From the NCBI GenBank assembly GCA_003149575.1, contig QCWG01000001.1, forward strand, positions 897,183-961,182: 64,000 bases of DNA. The letters run 5' to 3'. Positions 16,828-25,936 of the stretch are shown here, piece by piece. The notes under the pieces are model-generated. The model saw only the letters and a list, made by a program, of their open reading frames with translations. It made no database searches and had not been told where the DNA came from. Position 1 is the stretch's first letter. Each line of letters starts with the position of its first letter. Origin of the DNA: Altererythrobacter sp. XM-24bin4. GTDB taxonomy: Bacteria; Pseudomonadota; Alphaproteobacteria; Sphingomonadales; Sphingomonadaceae. The translations under genes and the position numbers were made by a program.

Positions 16828-17685
16828 ATGAAATTGAGCAAGAGATTTGCAACCGCAACTGCCGCGATATGCGCGATGGCAGCGGGGTCTCCGCTGTTGG
16901 CAAACCATTCCTGGAGCACTTATCACTGGGTCCGGACCAGCAATGAGATCACGGTTCCCGTAATAGACAATACCACCGGCATCTGGGCCCAGCGCAACCA
17001 TACGGGGATTGCGGTCGCTGACTGGAATGTTTCGCCATATATCGAAGCGCCATTGGTTCGAGGGAATGCCGATCCCGCTTGCGCGATCGTGCGCGACGAG
17101 ATCAATGTCTGCAATGATGACTACGGTTCTGTCGGCTGGCTCGGTCTTGCCCGCATTACTATCTCCAGCGGTCACATCACTGGCGGGGCAACGCTGCTCA
17201 ACGATTACTATTTCAATCAGGATCGCTACAACAACGACACCTGGCGCCAATTGGTGACGTGTCAGTAGATCGGTCATGACTATGGGCTTGGTCACCAGAA
17301 CGAGAATTTCAGCACGGATGTGACCACATCGTGCATGGAGTATACCAGCCAGCCGGCGGGCAATGAAGGCCCCGATGCGCATGACTACGAACAGTTGGCG
17401 CTGATCTATGCGCATAGTGAAGGCGGAGACACCGGTGACGGCGGCGGCGGAAAGCCTGGAAAGGGCGGTGGCAATGGCGGCGGTAAAGGCGGCGGTAAAG
17501 GCAAGAAGTTTGGTCTGGGAAATACCCCAAAGGACTGGGGGCGCCCGACCGACTATGATGGCGATGGTCGTCCCAACGTTTTCGTCCGCGAGATGGATGG
17601 CGCGCTTGTAGTGACGCATGTCACCTGGGCCATCGGTGAAGGTCCGCAGGGCGGCGATCACCATCACGATGCTGAACACCACTAA
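16828..17685 (+). pseudogene. Metzincin-like exported metalloprotease interrupted at the catalytic site
   Basis: A single frame encodes an N-terminal signal peptide (MKLSKRFATATAAICAMAAG), a domain of about 145 residues, then CQ-TAG-IGHDYGLGHQNE, a Met-turn-like SCMEY, and a Gly/Lys-rich tail ending in histidines. The zinc motif of metzincins is HExxHxxGxxH. Here the first His reads CAG (Gln) and the Glu reads TAG (stop) at 17266-17268, while the rest of the motif and 138 downstream codons remain open. Swapping the two bases TG to GT in CATGAG explains both changes at once. So it is a very recent pseudogene, a sequencing error, or a readthrough gene. A terminator follows. Confidence 0.8.
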
Positions 17686-17713
17686 TTTCTCATTCCAAGG
17701 TTCGGTACCTGAG

Positions 17714-17748
17714 GGGGCTGGCCGTAGGGCTGGCCCCTTTTATTTTTT
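17714..17748 (+). terminator. Intrinsic terminator after the metzincin-like gene
   Basis: GGGGCTGGCC-GTAG-GGCTGGCCCC forms a 10-bp stem (two G-U pairs) followed by TTTTATTTTTT. It separates the protease remnant from the rimP-nusA operon. The 154 bases between it and rimP hold no gene that I can see. Confidence 0.85.
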
Positions 17749-17902
17749 GAGCCGCCATATCGTTTGCCGCTTGCAATGCGGGCAACCCGCGCCTATCTGC
17801 TTCTCATCCCGACATTGTCGATACAAAGTTGTGATGCTGGCGCCGCAAGGGGCCGGCCCCAATCATCTATTGTCGGCAAGTTGATGACCAATTGGAGCAC
17901 AG

Positions 17903-18463
17903 ATGGCGAATGTAGCGCGCCTTATTGAGATTATCGAACCCGAGGCGAAATCCCTCGGCTTTGATCTCGTGCGCGTGAAGATGATGCCATCGGAAGCCGG
18001 CGATGGCGCACAAGCGCTTCAGATCATGGCGGAGGACCCGGCGACGGGACAGCTGATCATTGAACAATGCGCGGCTCTGTCGCGCGCGGTGTCTGCCAAG
18101 ATGGACGAGTGCGAAGAGGCCGGCGAAACCCTGATCGAAGGTGCGTATCACCTGGAGGTCAGCTCGCCAGGTATCGACCGCCCTCTGACCCGGGCCAAGG
18201 ATTACGCCAATTGGACCGGGCACGAAGCCAAGGTCTCATTGACCAAGGATTGGGATGGCCAGCGCAATTTGCGCGGTATCCTGAAAGGTATCGAAGGTGA
18301 CACAGTCACTATCGATGACAAGAAGGCGGGAGAGGTTTCCTACCCGCTCGAAATGGTTCATTCAGCGAAGCTTGTCTTGACCGACGAGTTGATCGCCGCC
18401 ACCCAGCCGCTCGATACGAGCGGCGCTGAAGACATAGTTGAAGAAGAAGAGGCTCAAGACTGA
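17903..18463 (+). CDS. rimP: Ribosome maturation factor RimP
   Basis: 186 residues. RimP binds the 30S subunit during assembly. The N-terminal EPEAKSLGFDLVRVKMM and central AYHLEVSSPGIDRPLTRAKDY segments are the family signature. Its TGA overlaps the nusA start as TGATG. First gene of the classical rimP-nusA-ylxR-infB operon. Confidence 0.97.
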   Translation: MANVARLIEIIEPEAKSLGFDLVRVKMMPSEAGDGAQALQIMAEDPATGQLIIEQCAALSRAVSAKMDECEEAGETLIEGAYHLEVSSPGIDRPLTRAKDYANWTGHEAKVSLTKDWDGQRNLRGILKGIEGDTVTIDDKKAGEVSYPLEMVHSAKLVLTDELIAATQPLDTSGAEDIVEEEEAQD

Positions 18464-20124
18464 TGGCCACGGCAATTTCTGCGAATAAAGCTGAACTGCT
18501 TGCGATTGCGAATGCGGTCGCTTCGGAAAAGATGATCGACAAGACGATCGTTATCGAAGCGATGGAAGAAGCGATCCAGAAAAGCGCACGCAACCGCTAT
18601 GGTGCGGAAAACGATATTCGCGCTAAGCTTGACCCGCAAACCGGCGATTTGCGCCTTTGGCGTGTGGTTGAAGTGGTTGAAGAAGTCGAAGATTACTTCA
18701 AGCAGGTTGATCTGAAAGCGGCTCAGAAGCTTCAGGATGATGCCAAGATCGGTGACTTCATCGTTGATCCGCTGCCGCCGGTCGACCTGGGCCGCATTGA
18801 CGCGCAGAGCGCCAAACAAGTGATCTTCCAGAAGGTTCGCGATGCCGAGCGTGAGCGCCAGTATGAAGAGTTCAAGGACCGCGCAAACGAAGTGATCACC
18901 GGGGTGATCAAGTCGGTTGAGTTTGGTCACGTGATCGTGAACCTTGGCCGCGCAGAAGGCGTTATCCGTCGCGACCAACAGATTCCGCGTGAAGCGGCCC
19001 GTGTGGGTGAGCGCATCCGCGCGATCATTACCAAGGTTGAACGCAACAATCGCGGCCAACAGATTTTCCTCAGTCGCGCCCACCCTGACTTCATGCGCAA
19101 ACTATTCGCGCAGGAAGTACCTGAAATCTACGATGGCATTATCGAGATCAAGGCAGCTGCGCGCGATCCGGGCAGCCGCGCCAAGATCGGTGTGATCAGC
19201 CACGACAGCTCGATCGATCCGGTTGGCGCCTGCGTTGGTATGAAAGGCAGCCGCGTTCAGGCCGTTGTCCAGGAACTGCAGGGCGAAAAGATCGACATTA
19301 TTCCGTGGTCGGAAGACACAGCGACGTTTGTCGTGAACGCCTTGCAGCCTGCAACGGTGTCCCGCGTGGTTCTGGACGAAGAGGAAGGCCGCATCGAAGT
19401 TGTCGTGCCCGATGATCAGCTTTCGCTCGCCATCGGTCGCCGCGGTCAGAATGTGCGCCTCGCTAGCCAGCTCACGGGTCACCAGATTGACATCATGACC
19501 GAGGAAGAGGCTTCAGAAAAGCGCAGCAAGGAATTTGCTGAGCGTTCGAAGATGTTCGAAGAAGAACTCGACGTCGATGAAACTCTCTCTCAGCTGTTGG
19601 TTGCCGAAGGTTTCGCGGAGCTGGACGAAGTCGCATATGTCGAACTCGCCGAACTGGCATCAATCGAAGGCTTTGATGAAGAGCTGGGCGAGGAACTGCA
19701 AAACCGCGCCAAGGAAGCGCTGGAACGCCACGAAGAAGCTGCGCGAACAGAACGCCGAGAGCTTGGCGTGGAAGATGATCTGGCAGAAATTCCGCATCTC
19801 TCTGAGTTTATGCTGGTGACACTCGGCAAAGCGGGCATCAAGACGCTCGACGATCTGGCAGACTTGGCAACTGACGAACTGATCGCGAAGAAGCGTGAAG
19901 CGCCGCGCCGTCGCAACAATGCGGATGGCCCTCCGATGCGTCGTCCGTCGGTCCGTGAGCAGGACAAAGGCGGCGTGTTGGGCGAATACGGTCTAACCGA
20001 AGAGCAAGGCAATGAGATCATCATGGCCGCGCGCGCACACTGGTTTGAAGATGAAGAGGAAGCTCCGGCAACTGCCGCAGCCCCCGACACGCAGGAGGCC
20101 GCCGATGCGGACTCCACCCAATGA
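18463..20124 (+). CDS. nusA: Transcription termination/antitermination factor NusA
   Basis: 553 residues: an RNA-polymerase-binding N-terminal domain (1-125), S1 domain (about 135-200), two KH domains (with GACVGMKGSRVQAVVQEL and LAIGRRGQNVRLASQLTG), and C-terminal acidic repeats with helix-hairpin-helix character typical of proteobacterial NusA. Modulates pausing, termination and antitermination. Coupled to rimP. The ylxR start lies inside its last 20 bases. Confidence 0.98.
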   Translation: MATAISANKAELLAIANAVASEKMIDKTIVIEAMEEAIQKSARNRYGAENDIRAKLDPQTGDLRLWRVVEVVEEVEDYFKQVDLKAAQKLQDDAKIGDFIVDPLPPVDLGRIDAQSAKQVIFQKVRDAERERQYEEFKDRANEVITGVIKSVEFGHVIVNLGRAEGVIRRDQQIPREAARVGERIRAIITKVERNNRGQQIFLSRAHPDFMRKLFAQEVPEIYDGIIEIKAAARDPGSRAKIGVISHDSSIDPVGACVGMKGSRVQAVVQELQGEKIDIIPWSEDTATFVVNALQPATVSRVVLDEEEGRIEVVVPDDQLSLAIGRRGQNVRLASQLTGHQIDIMTEEEASEKRSKEFAERSKMFEEELDVDETLSQLLVAEGFAELDEVAYVELAELASIEGFDEELGEELQNRAKEALERHEEAARTERRELGVEDDLAEIPHLSEFMLVTLGKAGIKTLDDLADLATDELIAKKREAPRRRNNADGPPMRRPSVREQDKGGVLGEYGLTEEQGNEIIMAARAHWFEDEEEAPATAAAPDTQEAADADSTQ

Positions 20125-20878
20125 GCGCGTAAGCTCCGACATCGCTAAGAAGCCGCGGCATCGTAAATCGATGCGCGGCGAAGCTTGCGCAACAAAGACG
20201 GCGAATCCAGGGCCAGAGCGCAGATGCATTTTGACCGGTGCACACGCACCGCGTGACAGCTTGTTGCGATTGGCGATATCTCCCGACGGGCTCGTTCTGC
20301 CCGATCCACACGCGAAGGCCCCCGGGCGCGGCGCGTGGATCGGTGTTTCGCGCCCTGAGCTTGAAACCGCGCTTGCCAAGGGCCAGCTCAAAGGCGCTCT
20401 GGCGCGTGCGTTCAAAGGCGCTAAGCTGGAACTTCCCGCTGACTTGCCTGATCTGGTGCAACATGCTCTGACAAAGGCGTTGTTGGATCGTTTGGGCCTT
20501 GAGCTGCGCGCCGGAAATGTTGTGCTTGGCACGTCACGGATCGATGAACAGGCGCGAAGCGGGCGCGCGGAATTGCTCTTGCATGCTTCGGATGCCAGCG
20601 AAGACGGGCGCAAGAAACTTGATCAGGCATGGCGCGTGGGGCGCGATGCAGAAGGTAGCGGCGAACGGGGAACCGTGTTGCCACTAGACCGGGCGGCTTT
20701 GTCTGTGGCATTGGGCCGCGAGAATGTCGTCCACCTAGCGCTTTGCAATGGCGCTGCAGCGGGACGGGTCGAAGGGGCTTTGGCGCGGCTGCTGCAATAT
20801 CTGGAGGGCACTTTGCCTTCCGAAACTGATGGCGATCGGGCCTCTCCGGGTCGCCAGGACGAAGAATTGAATGTGTGA
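20105..20878 (+). CDS. YlxR (DUF448) RNA-binding protein with C-terminal L7Ae-like domain
   Basis: 257 residues. The YlxR domain lies at about 33-110 with ERRCILTGAHAPRDSLLRL and PDPHAKAPGRGAWI. The C-terminal half (about 130-245) looks like the L7Ae/L30e-type fold found fused to YlxR in alphaproteobacteria (ENVVHLALCNGAAAGRVEGAL). The ATG at 20105 is chosen because GGAGG lies 7 nt upstream; it overlaps nusA by 20 bp. Lies between nusA and infB as usual. Confidence 0.92.
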   Translation: MRTPPNERVSSDIAKKPRHRKSMRGEACATKTANPGPERRCILTGAHAPRDSLLRLAISPDGLVLPDPHAKAPGRGAWIGVSRPELETALAKGQLKGALARAFKGAKLELPADLPDLVQHALTKALLDRLGLELRAGNVVLGTSRIDEQARSGRAELLLHASDASEDGRKKLDQAWRVGRDAEGSGERGTVLPLDRAALSVALGRENVVHLALCNGAAAGRVEGALARLLQYLEGTLPSETDGDRASPGRQDEELNV

Positions 20879-20894
20879 AGGACGCAATAGCTAG

Positions 20895-23411
20895 ATGAGC
20901 GACGAAGAAAAAAAACCTGCCCGTAAACCGCTGACCCTGAAGGGTGCGCAGCCTGGAGAGGTCAAGCAGACCTTTAGCCATGGCCGCACCAACAAGGTTG
21001 CGGTCGAGGTCAAGCGCCGCCGCAAGCTGTTGAAGCCGGGTGAAACACCAGCGCCGGCGCCTGCACCTGCGCCCGAACCAGAGCCGACACCTGCGCCGGT
21101 CGCCAAGAAGGCTGCACCGAAGAAGCCGGCCGCGCCTAAGGAAACGCCTCAGGAAATGGCTGCCCGTCTGGCGCGCGAAGCGGAAGAGGCGCGCCTGCAA
21201 TCACTTGAAGAAGCGCGCAAGCGTGACGACAAGAAGGCCAAGGAATCCAAGGCCGGCGAGAAAAAGCGTGCGGAAGAAAACCGCAAGGCTGAGGAAGAAG
21301 CAGAGAAGCGTGCGGCCGAAGAAGCCAAGGCGGCTGCCGAGGCTGAGACAAAAGATGTCGAAGAAGCCGCCGATGCTTCTGTTGTTGCGGACGAGAGCAC
21401 TCCAACACCGGCAGCACGCAAGTTTACGCCTGTTGCTCGCCCTGAGCCCAAGCGCCCTGAGAAAAAGCGTGAAGAAAAGCCCAAACGAGGCGCTGGCGGC
21501 AAAGACAAGCGCCGCTCTGGCAAACTGACTGTCACTAAAGCGCTGAATGAAGACGAAGGCCGCCGGGCACGTTCGCTCGCGGCGCTCAAACGTGCGCGTG
21601 AGAAAGAGCGCAGGTTACAAGGCGGGGGCGACAATCGTCCGCGCGAGAAGCAGGTTCGCGATGTTGTTGTTCCTGAAGCGATCACCGTTGGCGAATTGGC
21701 CAAGCGGATGGGCGAAAAGGGTGCTGACCTTGTCAAGGAACTGTTCAATCTGGACATGATGGTCACCGTCAACCAGACGATTGATCAGGATACCGCTGAA
21801 CTGCTTGTCGAACAGTTCGGTCACAATATCCAGAAGGTGTCTGAAGCCGACGTCGATATTACGACGGAAAAGGATGTCGATCCGGAAGAAACGTTGAAAC
21901 CGCGTCCTCCGGTGGTCACGATCATGGGCCATGTCGATCACGGGAAGACCTCGCTGCTCGATGCCCTTCGCGGAACGAATGTGACCAAAGGCGAAGCTGG
22001 CGGGATCACGCAGCATATCGGCAGCTATCAGATCGACACCAAGTCGGGCGGAAAGATCACCTTCCTCGATACGCCGGGACACGCCGCCTTCACAGAGATG
22101 CGCCAGCGCGGTGCGAATGTGACGGATATTGTGGTGTTGGTCGTTGCTGCCGATGATGGTGTGATGCCCCAGACGATTGAGGCGATCAAGCACACCAAGG
22201 CGGCTGGCGTCCCGATGATCGTTGCGATCAATAAATGCGACAAGCCGGAAGCCGATCCGAACAATATCCGGTCGCGCTTGCTCGAACACGAAGTGATCGT
22301 GGAAGCGATGTCAGGTGACGTGCAGGACGTCGAGATCTCGGCTAAGGAAAAGACCAATCTGGATGAGCTGGTCGAGAAGATCGAGCTGCAGGCAGAATTG
22401 CTTGAATTGAAAGCTCGCCCGGACCGCGACGCTGAAGCCACTGTGATCGAAGCGCAGCTCGACAAGGGCCGCGGCCCGGTCGCAACGGTGATCATCACAC
22501 GCGGTACGCTGAAGCGTGGCGACACATTCGTTGTTGGTACACAAAGCGGTAAGGTGCGTGCGATAGTCAATGATCAAGGCAAGCAGATCAAGGAAGCTGG
22601 CCCCTCCATGCCAGTCGAGGTCCTTGGCCTCGACGGTGTGCCGGGAGCTGGTGACATTCTGACAGTTGTCGAGAATGATCAGCGCGCCCGCGAAGTTGCC
22701 CAGTATCGTCAGGAAAAAGCGACAGAGAAGCGAACAGCGCTTGCTCCGACCAACTTCGATACGATGTTCAACAACCTTCAGTCGAACGTCATCGAATGGC
22801 CGGTTCTGGTAAAGGCGGACGTCCAGGGTTCGGTCGAAGCCATCGTCACAGCGTTGCACAATATCTCTAATGACGAGATCAAGGTGCGCGTGCTGAATGC
22901 AGGTGTAGGCGCAATCACCGAAAGCGATGTCACATTGGCTGCAGCTTCTAACGCGCCAATCATTGGCTTTAACGTACGTCCGAATGCCAAGGCGCGCGAA
23001 ATGTTGAAGCGCGATGGCGTGCGGATGATGTATTACGATGTCATCTACCACCTGACAGAGGAAGTCGCGAAGGAAATGGCTGGCGAGCTGGGTCCAGAGC
23101 GGATCGAAACCGTGGTCGGCCGTGCCGAAGTCAAGCAGGTCTTCAAGTCAGGCAAGCGCGACAAGGCGGCCGGTTTGCTGGTCGAAGAAGGCGTCATTCG
23201 CAAAGGCCTGTTCGCGCGCCTTACCCGCGAAGATGTTATCGTTTCGGCGACGACTATCGCTTCGCTGCGTCGGTTCAAGGACGATGTCGATGAAGTCCGC
23301 GCAGGGCTCGAGTGCGGTGTCGTGCTCGAAGATACGAACGACGTTCAGGCGGGTGACCAGCTTGAAGTCTTCGAAGTCGAGGAGCGTGAGCGGACGCTCG
23401 AAGTTGGTTAA
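20895..23411 (+). CDS. infB: Translation initiation factor IF-2
   Basis: 838 residues. A long Lys/Glu/Ala/Pro-rich N-terminal region (about 1-250, with [15 protein letters not shown]) precedes the IF2-N domain, then the GTPase domain with G1 [10 protein letters not shown]3 DTPGH and G4 NKCDKP, and the C-terminal fMet-tRNA-binding domains. Delivers initiator tRNA to the 30S subunit. Placed in the nusA operon, 16 bp after ylxR. Confidence 0.98.
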   Translation: MSDEEKKPARKPLTLKGAQPGEVKQTFSHGRTNKVAVEVKRRRKLLKPGETPAPAPAPAPEPEPTPAPVAKKAAPKKPAAPKETPQEMAARLAREAEEARLQSLEEARKRDDKKAKESKAGEKKRAEENRKAEEEAEKRAAEEAKAAAEAETKDVEEAADASVVADESTPTPAARKFTPVARPEPKRPEKKREEKPKRGAGGKDKRRSGKLTVTKALNEDEGRRARSLAALKRAREKERRLQGGGDNRPREKQVRDVVVPEAITVGELAKRMGEKGADLVKELFNLDMMVTVNQTIDQDTAELLVEQFGHNIQKVSEADVDITTEKDVDPEETLKPRPPVVTIMGHVDHGKTSLLDALRGTNVTKGEAGGITQHIGSYQIDTKSGGKITFLDTPGHAAFTEMRQRGANVTDIVVLVVAADDGVMPQTIEAIKHTKAAGVPMIVAINKCDKPEADPNNIRSRLLEHEVIVEAMSGDVQDVEISAKEKTNLDELVEKIELQAELLELKARPDRDAEATVIEAQLDKGRGPVATVIITRGTLKRGDTFVVGTQSGKVRAIVNDQGKQIKEAGPSMPVEVLGLDGVPGAGDILTVVENDQRAREVAQYRQEKATEKRTALAPTNFDTMFNNLQSNVIEWPVLVKADVQGSVEAIVTALHNISNDEIKVRVLNAGVGAITESDVTLAAASNAPIIGFNVRPNAKAREMLKRDGVRMMYYDVIYHLTEEVAKEMAGELGPERIETVVGRAEVKQVFKSGKRDKAAGLLVEEGVIRKGLFARLTREDVIVSATTIASLRRFKDDVDEVRAGLECGVVLEDTNDVQAGDQLEVFEVEERERTLEVG

Positions 23412-23419
23412 AGGAGCTA

Positions 23420-23458
23420 GAGGGTGAACAGGATCCACATAGGTCAGCGTTCGCCCTC
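23420..23458 (+). repeat. Inverted repeat just after infB, no T tract
   Basis: GAGGGTGAAC and GTTCGCCCTC form a 10-bp stem with one G-U pair around a 19-nt loop, 9 bp after the infB stop. There is no uridine run, so it is not a standard terminator. It may be an RNA-processing or stabilising hairpin between infB and the next gene. Confidence 0.6.
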
Positions 23459-23482
23459 AGCAGGCCTGGTGGGCACAACCCG

Positions 23483-23923
23483 ATGAGCGATCAGCAATTC
23501 TACCCTGCAGATGGTGCGGATTCTCCGCATAGCTCGCTGCTTGGTTCCGAGTTTGTTGGTTTCGATGAAGAAACCGCGACAGCAACCATGCGCTTCACTG
23601 TGAAGCGAGAGATGACCACCTGGCGAGGGGGCGTGCAAGGCGGGCTTGTTGCGGGTTATCTCGATGATGTGATGGGCTATGCCTACGTAGCGATGACCGG
23701 CGGCGAGCAAGCTCCGCTCAATCTGGAAATTTCGATGCAACTGCTGGGGCTCTTGCCAGAGGGCGCGACGATCATCGGCAAGGGCCGCGTGGTGCGCGGC
23801 GGGCGGCGAGTGATCTTTCTTGAAGGCGAATTGCAAACCGAAGAGGGGCAATTGCTTGCCCGCGCGACATCTACTGCAATCCCGACCATGCGCCCGACGC
23901 CAACCGAAACGGGGATGGGATAA
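23483..23923 (+). CDS. PaaI-family hotdog thioesterase
   Basis: 146 residues. [21 protein letters not shown] matches the HGG-type active-site loop of PaaI-like acyl-CoA thioesterases (here VQGG in place of HGG), followed by the long beta-strand [32 protein letters not shown]. Substrate unknown. The missing active-site His is a caution for catalytic assignment. It is inserted between infB and rbfA and overlaps rbfA as TAATG. Confidence 0.87.
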   Translation: MSDQQFYPADGADSPHSSLLGSEFVGFDEETATATMRFTVKREMTTWRGGVQGGLVAGYLDDVMGYAYVAMTGGEQAPLNLEISMQLLGLLPEGATIIGKGRVVRGGRRVIFLEGELQTEEGQLLARATSTAIPTMRPTPTETGMG

Positions 23924-24321
23924 TGGCTCGCCAGCAATTTACACCTGAACAACACTCTGTCCGCGTCCTGAAGGTGTCAGAGCGCTTGCGGCATATTCTT
24001 TCCGAACTGCTCGCACGGCAGGAAGTGCATGACGATGTCGTCAGTGCAGCAAACATATCAGTGACTGAAGTTCGCATGACACCAGATCTGCGCAACGCGA
24101 CCGCCTATGTGAAGCCGCTCCTTGGGTTGGAAGAAGCGGTGGTTGTGAAGGCGTTGCAACAGAACACAGCGTTCCTGCAGCGTGAAGTTGCCAAGCGGCT
24201 GGGCCTCAAATTCGCTCCCAAGCTGAAGTTTCGCGCCGATGAGAGTTTTGACGAAGCGGACCGTATCGAAAAGCTGTTGCGCGATCCCAAGGTGGCGCGC
24301 GATCTGGGCGAGGGCGAATAA
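23923..24321 (+). CDS. rbfA: Ribosome-binding factor A
   Basis: 132 residues. Cold-shock-related 30S maturation factor with one type II KH domain: [20 protein letters not shown] at the N-terminus and [20 protein letters not shown] in the core. Normal length. Coupled to the upstream thioesterase gene. Consistent with the usual infB-rbfA-truB order, although truB is here displaced about 4.7 kb downstream. Confidence 0.97.
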   Translation: MARQQFTPEQHSVRVLKVSERLRHILSELLARQEVHDDVVSAANISVTEVRMTPDLRNATAYVKPLLGLEEAVVVKALQQNTAFLQREVAKRLGLKFAPKLKFRADESFDEADRIEKLLRDPKVARDLGEGE

Positions 24322-24373
24322 ATCCAACTGAATTATAGTTGACTTTGACAACTAATATCGCGATGCCGTCTGA

Positions 24374-25291
24374 ATGACTGTCGCGATCCAAGAAGCCGTG
24401 CCCGCTATTCGTGCGTTCAATCGACAATTCTCTCAACTGATGGGCTTATTGGAGCCGCGTTATATGGGCGGTGAGTTGTCGCTGATCGAAGCGCGCGTGG
24501 CCTACGAGATTCGTGAGCGACAGCCTGTGCTCGCCCGCGATATCGCGAAGGTGCTAAATCTTGATCCGGGCTATCTCAGCCGAACGGTTGCGAAGCTCGA
24601 GAAGCATGGATGGATTGAGCGCGGCAGAGGCGAGGATGCGCGTGAGCGCCCGCTTTCGCTGACTTTGAATGGAGAGCAACGTTATCAAGATCTTGATGCC
24701 GTTACTTTGGCTGAGACTAAGAAACTTTTGGCTCCGCTTGGTGAAGATGGCGCAAATCGCCTTACCAACGCGCTCAGTGAGGCGAGCGATTTGTTGTTTG
24801 GCAACAATCAGTTCGAGTGGTTCTTGCGAGAATTTCGTCCCGGCGATCTGGGGCATTTCTGCGCACGGCAAGCCATCCTCTATCGCGAACATTGGGGCTG
24901 GGGCGATAAACTCGAAGCGTTGATGATGGAAATTTGCGCAACCTATTTGCGCCACTTCAAACCCGGGAAGGAGCAATGCTGGATCGCGGAGCGGGGCGGA
25001 CGCATGCTGGGATCCGTTTTTGTTGCAAGTGAAGATCACGAGACCGCTCGCCTGCGCATGCTCTATGTCGAACCCGAAGCGCGCGGGCTAGGGGTAGGAT
25101 CGGCCCTTGTGCGCCAATGTACCGAATTCGCCCGCGATGCCGGGTACAAACGTATCGTGCTTTGGACACATCAGGTGCTTGGAAGTGCGCGAAAGATCTA
25201 CGCCGCAGAGGGATACAAGGTCACGTCTACAGAAGTGCAGACCGAATTCGGCAAGGAAGAGATAAGCGAGCATTGGCTGCTCGAGCTTTGA
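24374..25291 (+). CDS. MarR-type regulator fused to a GNAT acetyltransferase
   Basis: 305 residues. Residues about 1-145 form a MarR winged helix (LNLDPGYLSRTVAKLEKHGWIERGRGEDARERPLSLT); residues 150-305 form a GNAT domain with the acetyl-CoA loop LYVEPEARGLGVGSALVRQC and the downstream KIYAAEGYKVTSTE. Such fusions are a known bacterial family, but targets and substrates are mostly unknown. Stands alone, convergent with the YceI gene 16 bp away. Confidence 0.92.
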   Translation: MTVAIQEAVPAIRAFNRQFSQLMGLLEPRYMGGELSLIEARVAYEIRERQPVLARDIAKVLNLDPGYLSRTVAKLEKHGWIERGRGEDARERPLSLTLNGEQRYQDLDAVTLAETKKLLAPLGEDGANRLTNALSEASDLLFGNNQFEWFLREFRPGDLGHFCARQAILYREHWGWGDKLEALMMEICATYLRHFKPGKEQCWIAERGGRMLGSVFVASEDHETARLRMLYVEPEARGLGVGSALVRQCTEFARDAGYKRIVLWTHQVLGSARKIYAAEGYKVTSTEVQTEFGKEEISEHWLLEL

Positions 25292-25307
25292 GGTCTGGCG
25301 CTCGGGC

Positions 25308-25883
25308 CTAGCCTTGCGGCACCATCCGAGCGGTCAGCTCGATTTCGACATGCTTGCCCACGATCAAGCGATATGACGTCATCGCGAATTCATAACGGTT
25401 GATGCGCGTTTTGCCCGTCAGCGTGATTGCTTCGCGTGGCGCGATTTCGGCCGGCGACTTGCTGAACGTGACACCCAATGTAACTGGCTTAGTCACTCCG
25501 CGCACGGTTAAGTCGCCTTCGACAGTGCCCTGTGTGGCATTGGTCATAGTAATTTCGCGGCCCACAAAGCGCACCGTCGGATAACGCTCCACCCAAAAAA
25601 ACCGCTCACCCTTTAAGCGGCTGAGTGTCAAATCATCGCTCGCAGTCAGCTTGGTCGCGTCGATGGTCACATCCAGAGCGATGTCTTGCGGACGACTGCG
25701 GTCCAGCTGGATTGTTCCGGCCACATCGGGAAAACCGGCGGTCTTGCTGCCAAGGCCAAGGAAGGGGACCTTGGCGGACAGATTGCTGGCAACGGCATCT
25801 ACCCTATACATCTGGCCTGCAGGCATTGCCGCGCCGAGCAGGGCTGCTGCGAGCAGGAGAGTTATGGAGCGGAGCCAGGACAT
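25308..25883 (-). CDS. YceI-like periplasmic lipocalin-fold protein
   Basis: 191 residues from ATG 25883 with a signal peptide MSWLRSITLLLAAALLGAAMPAG, then YRVDAVASNLSAKVPFLGLGSKTAGF and later FSKSPAEIAPREAITLTGKTRINRYEF. This is the YceI beta-barrel that binds amphiphilic isoprenoid-like molecules. An ATG at 25907 is also in frame. Periplasmic. The ligand cannot be read from sequence. Follows the AbgT transporter on the same strand. Confidence 0.9.
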   Translation of the reverse strand: MSWLRSITLLLAAALLGAAMPAGQMYRVDAVASNLSAKVPFLGLGSKTAGFPDVAGTIQLDRSRPQDIALDVTIDATKLTASDDLTLSRLKGERFFWVERYPTVRFVGREITMTNATQGTVEGDLTVRGVTKPVTLGVTFSKSPAEIAPREAITLTGKTRINRYEFAMTSYRLIVGKHVEIELTARMVPQG

Positions 25884-25936
25884 TTGATCACTATGCTCCG
25901 CTCTCATGTCTGTTCCCTTAACCAGCCTTTGCCCGA

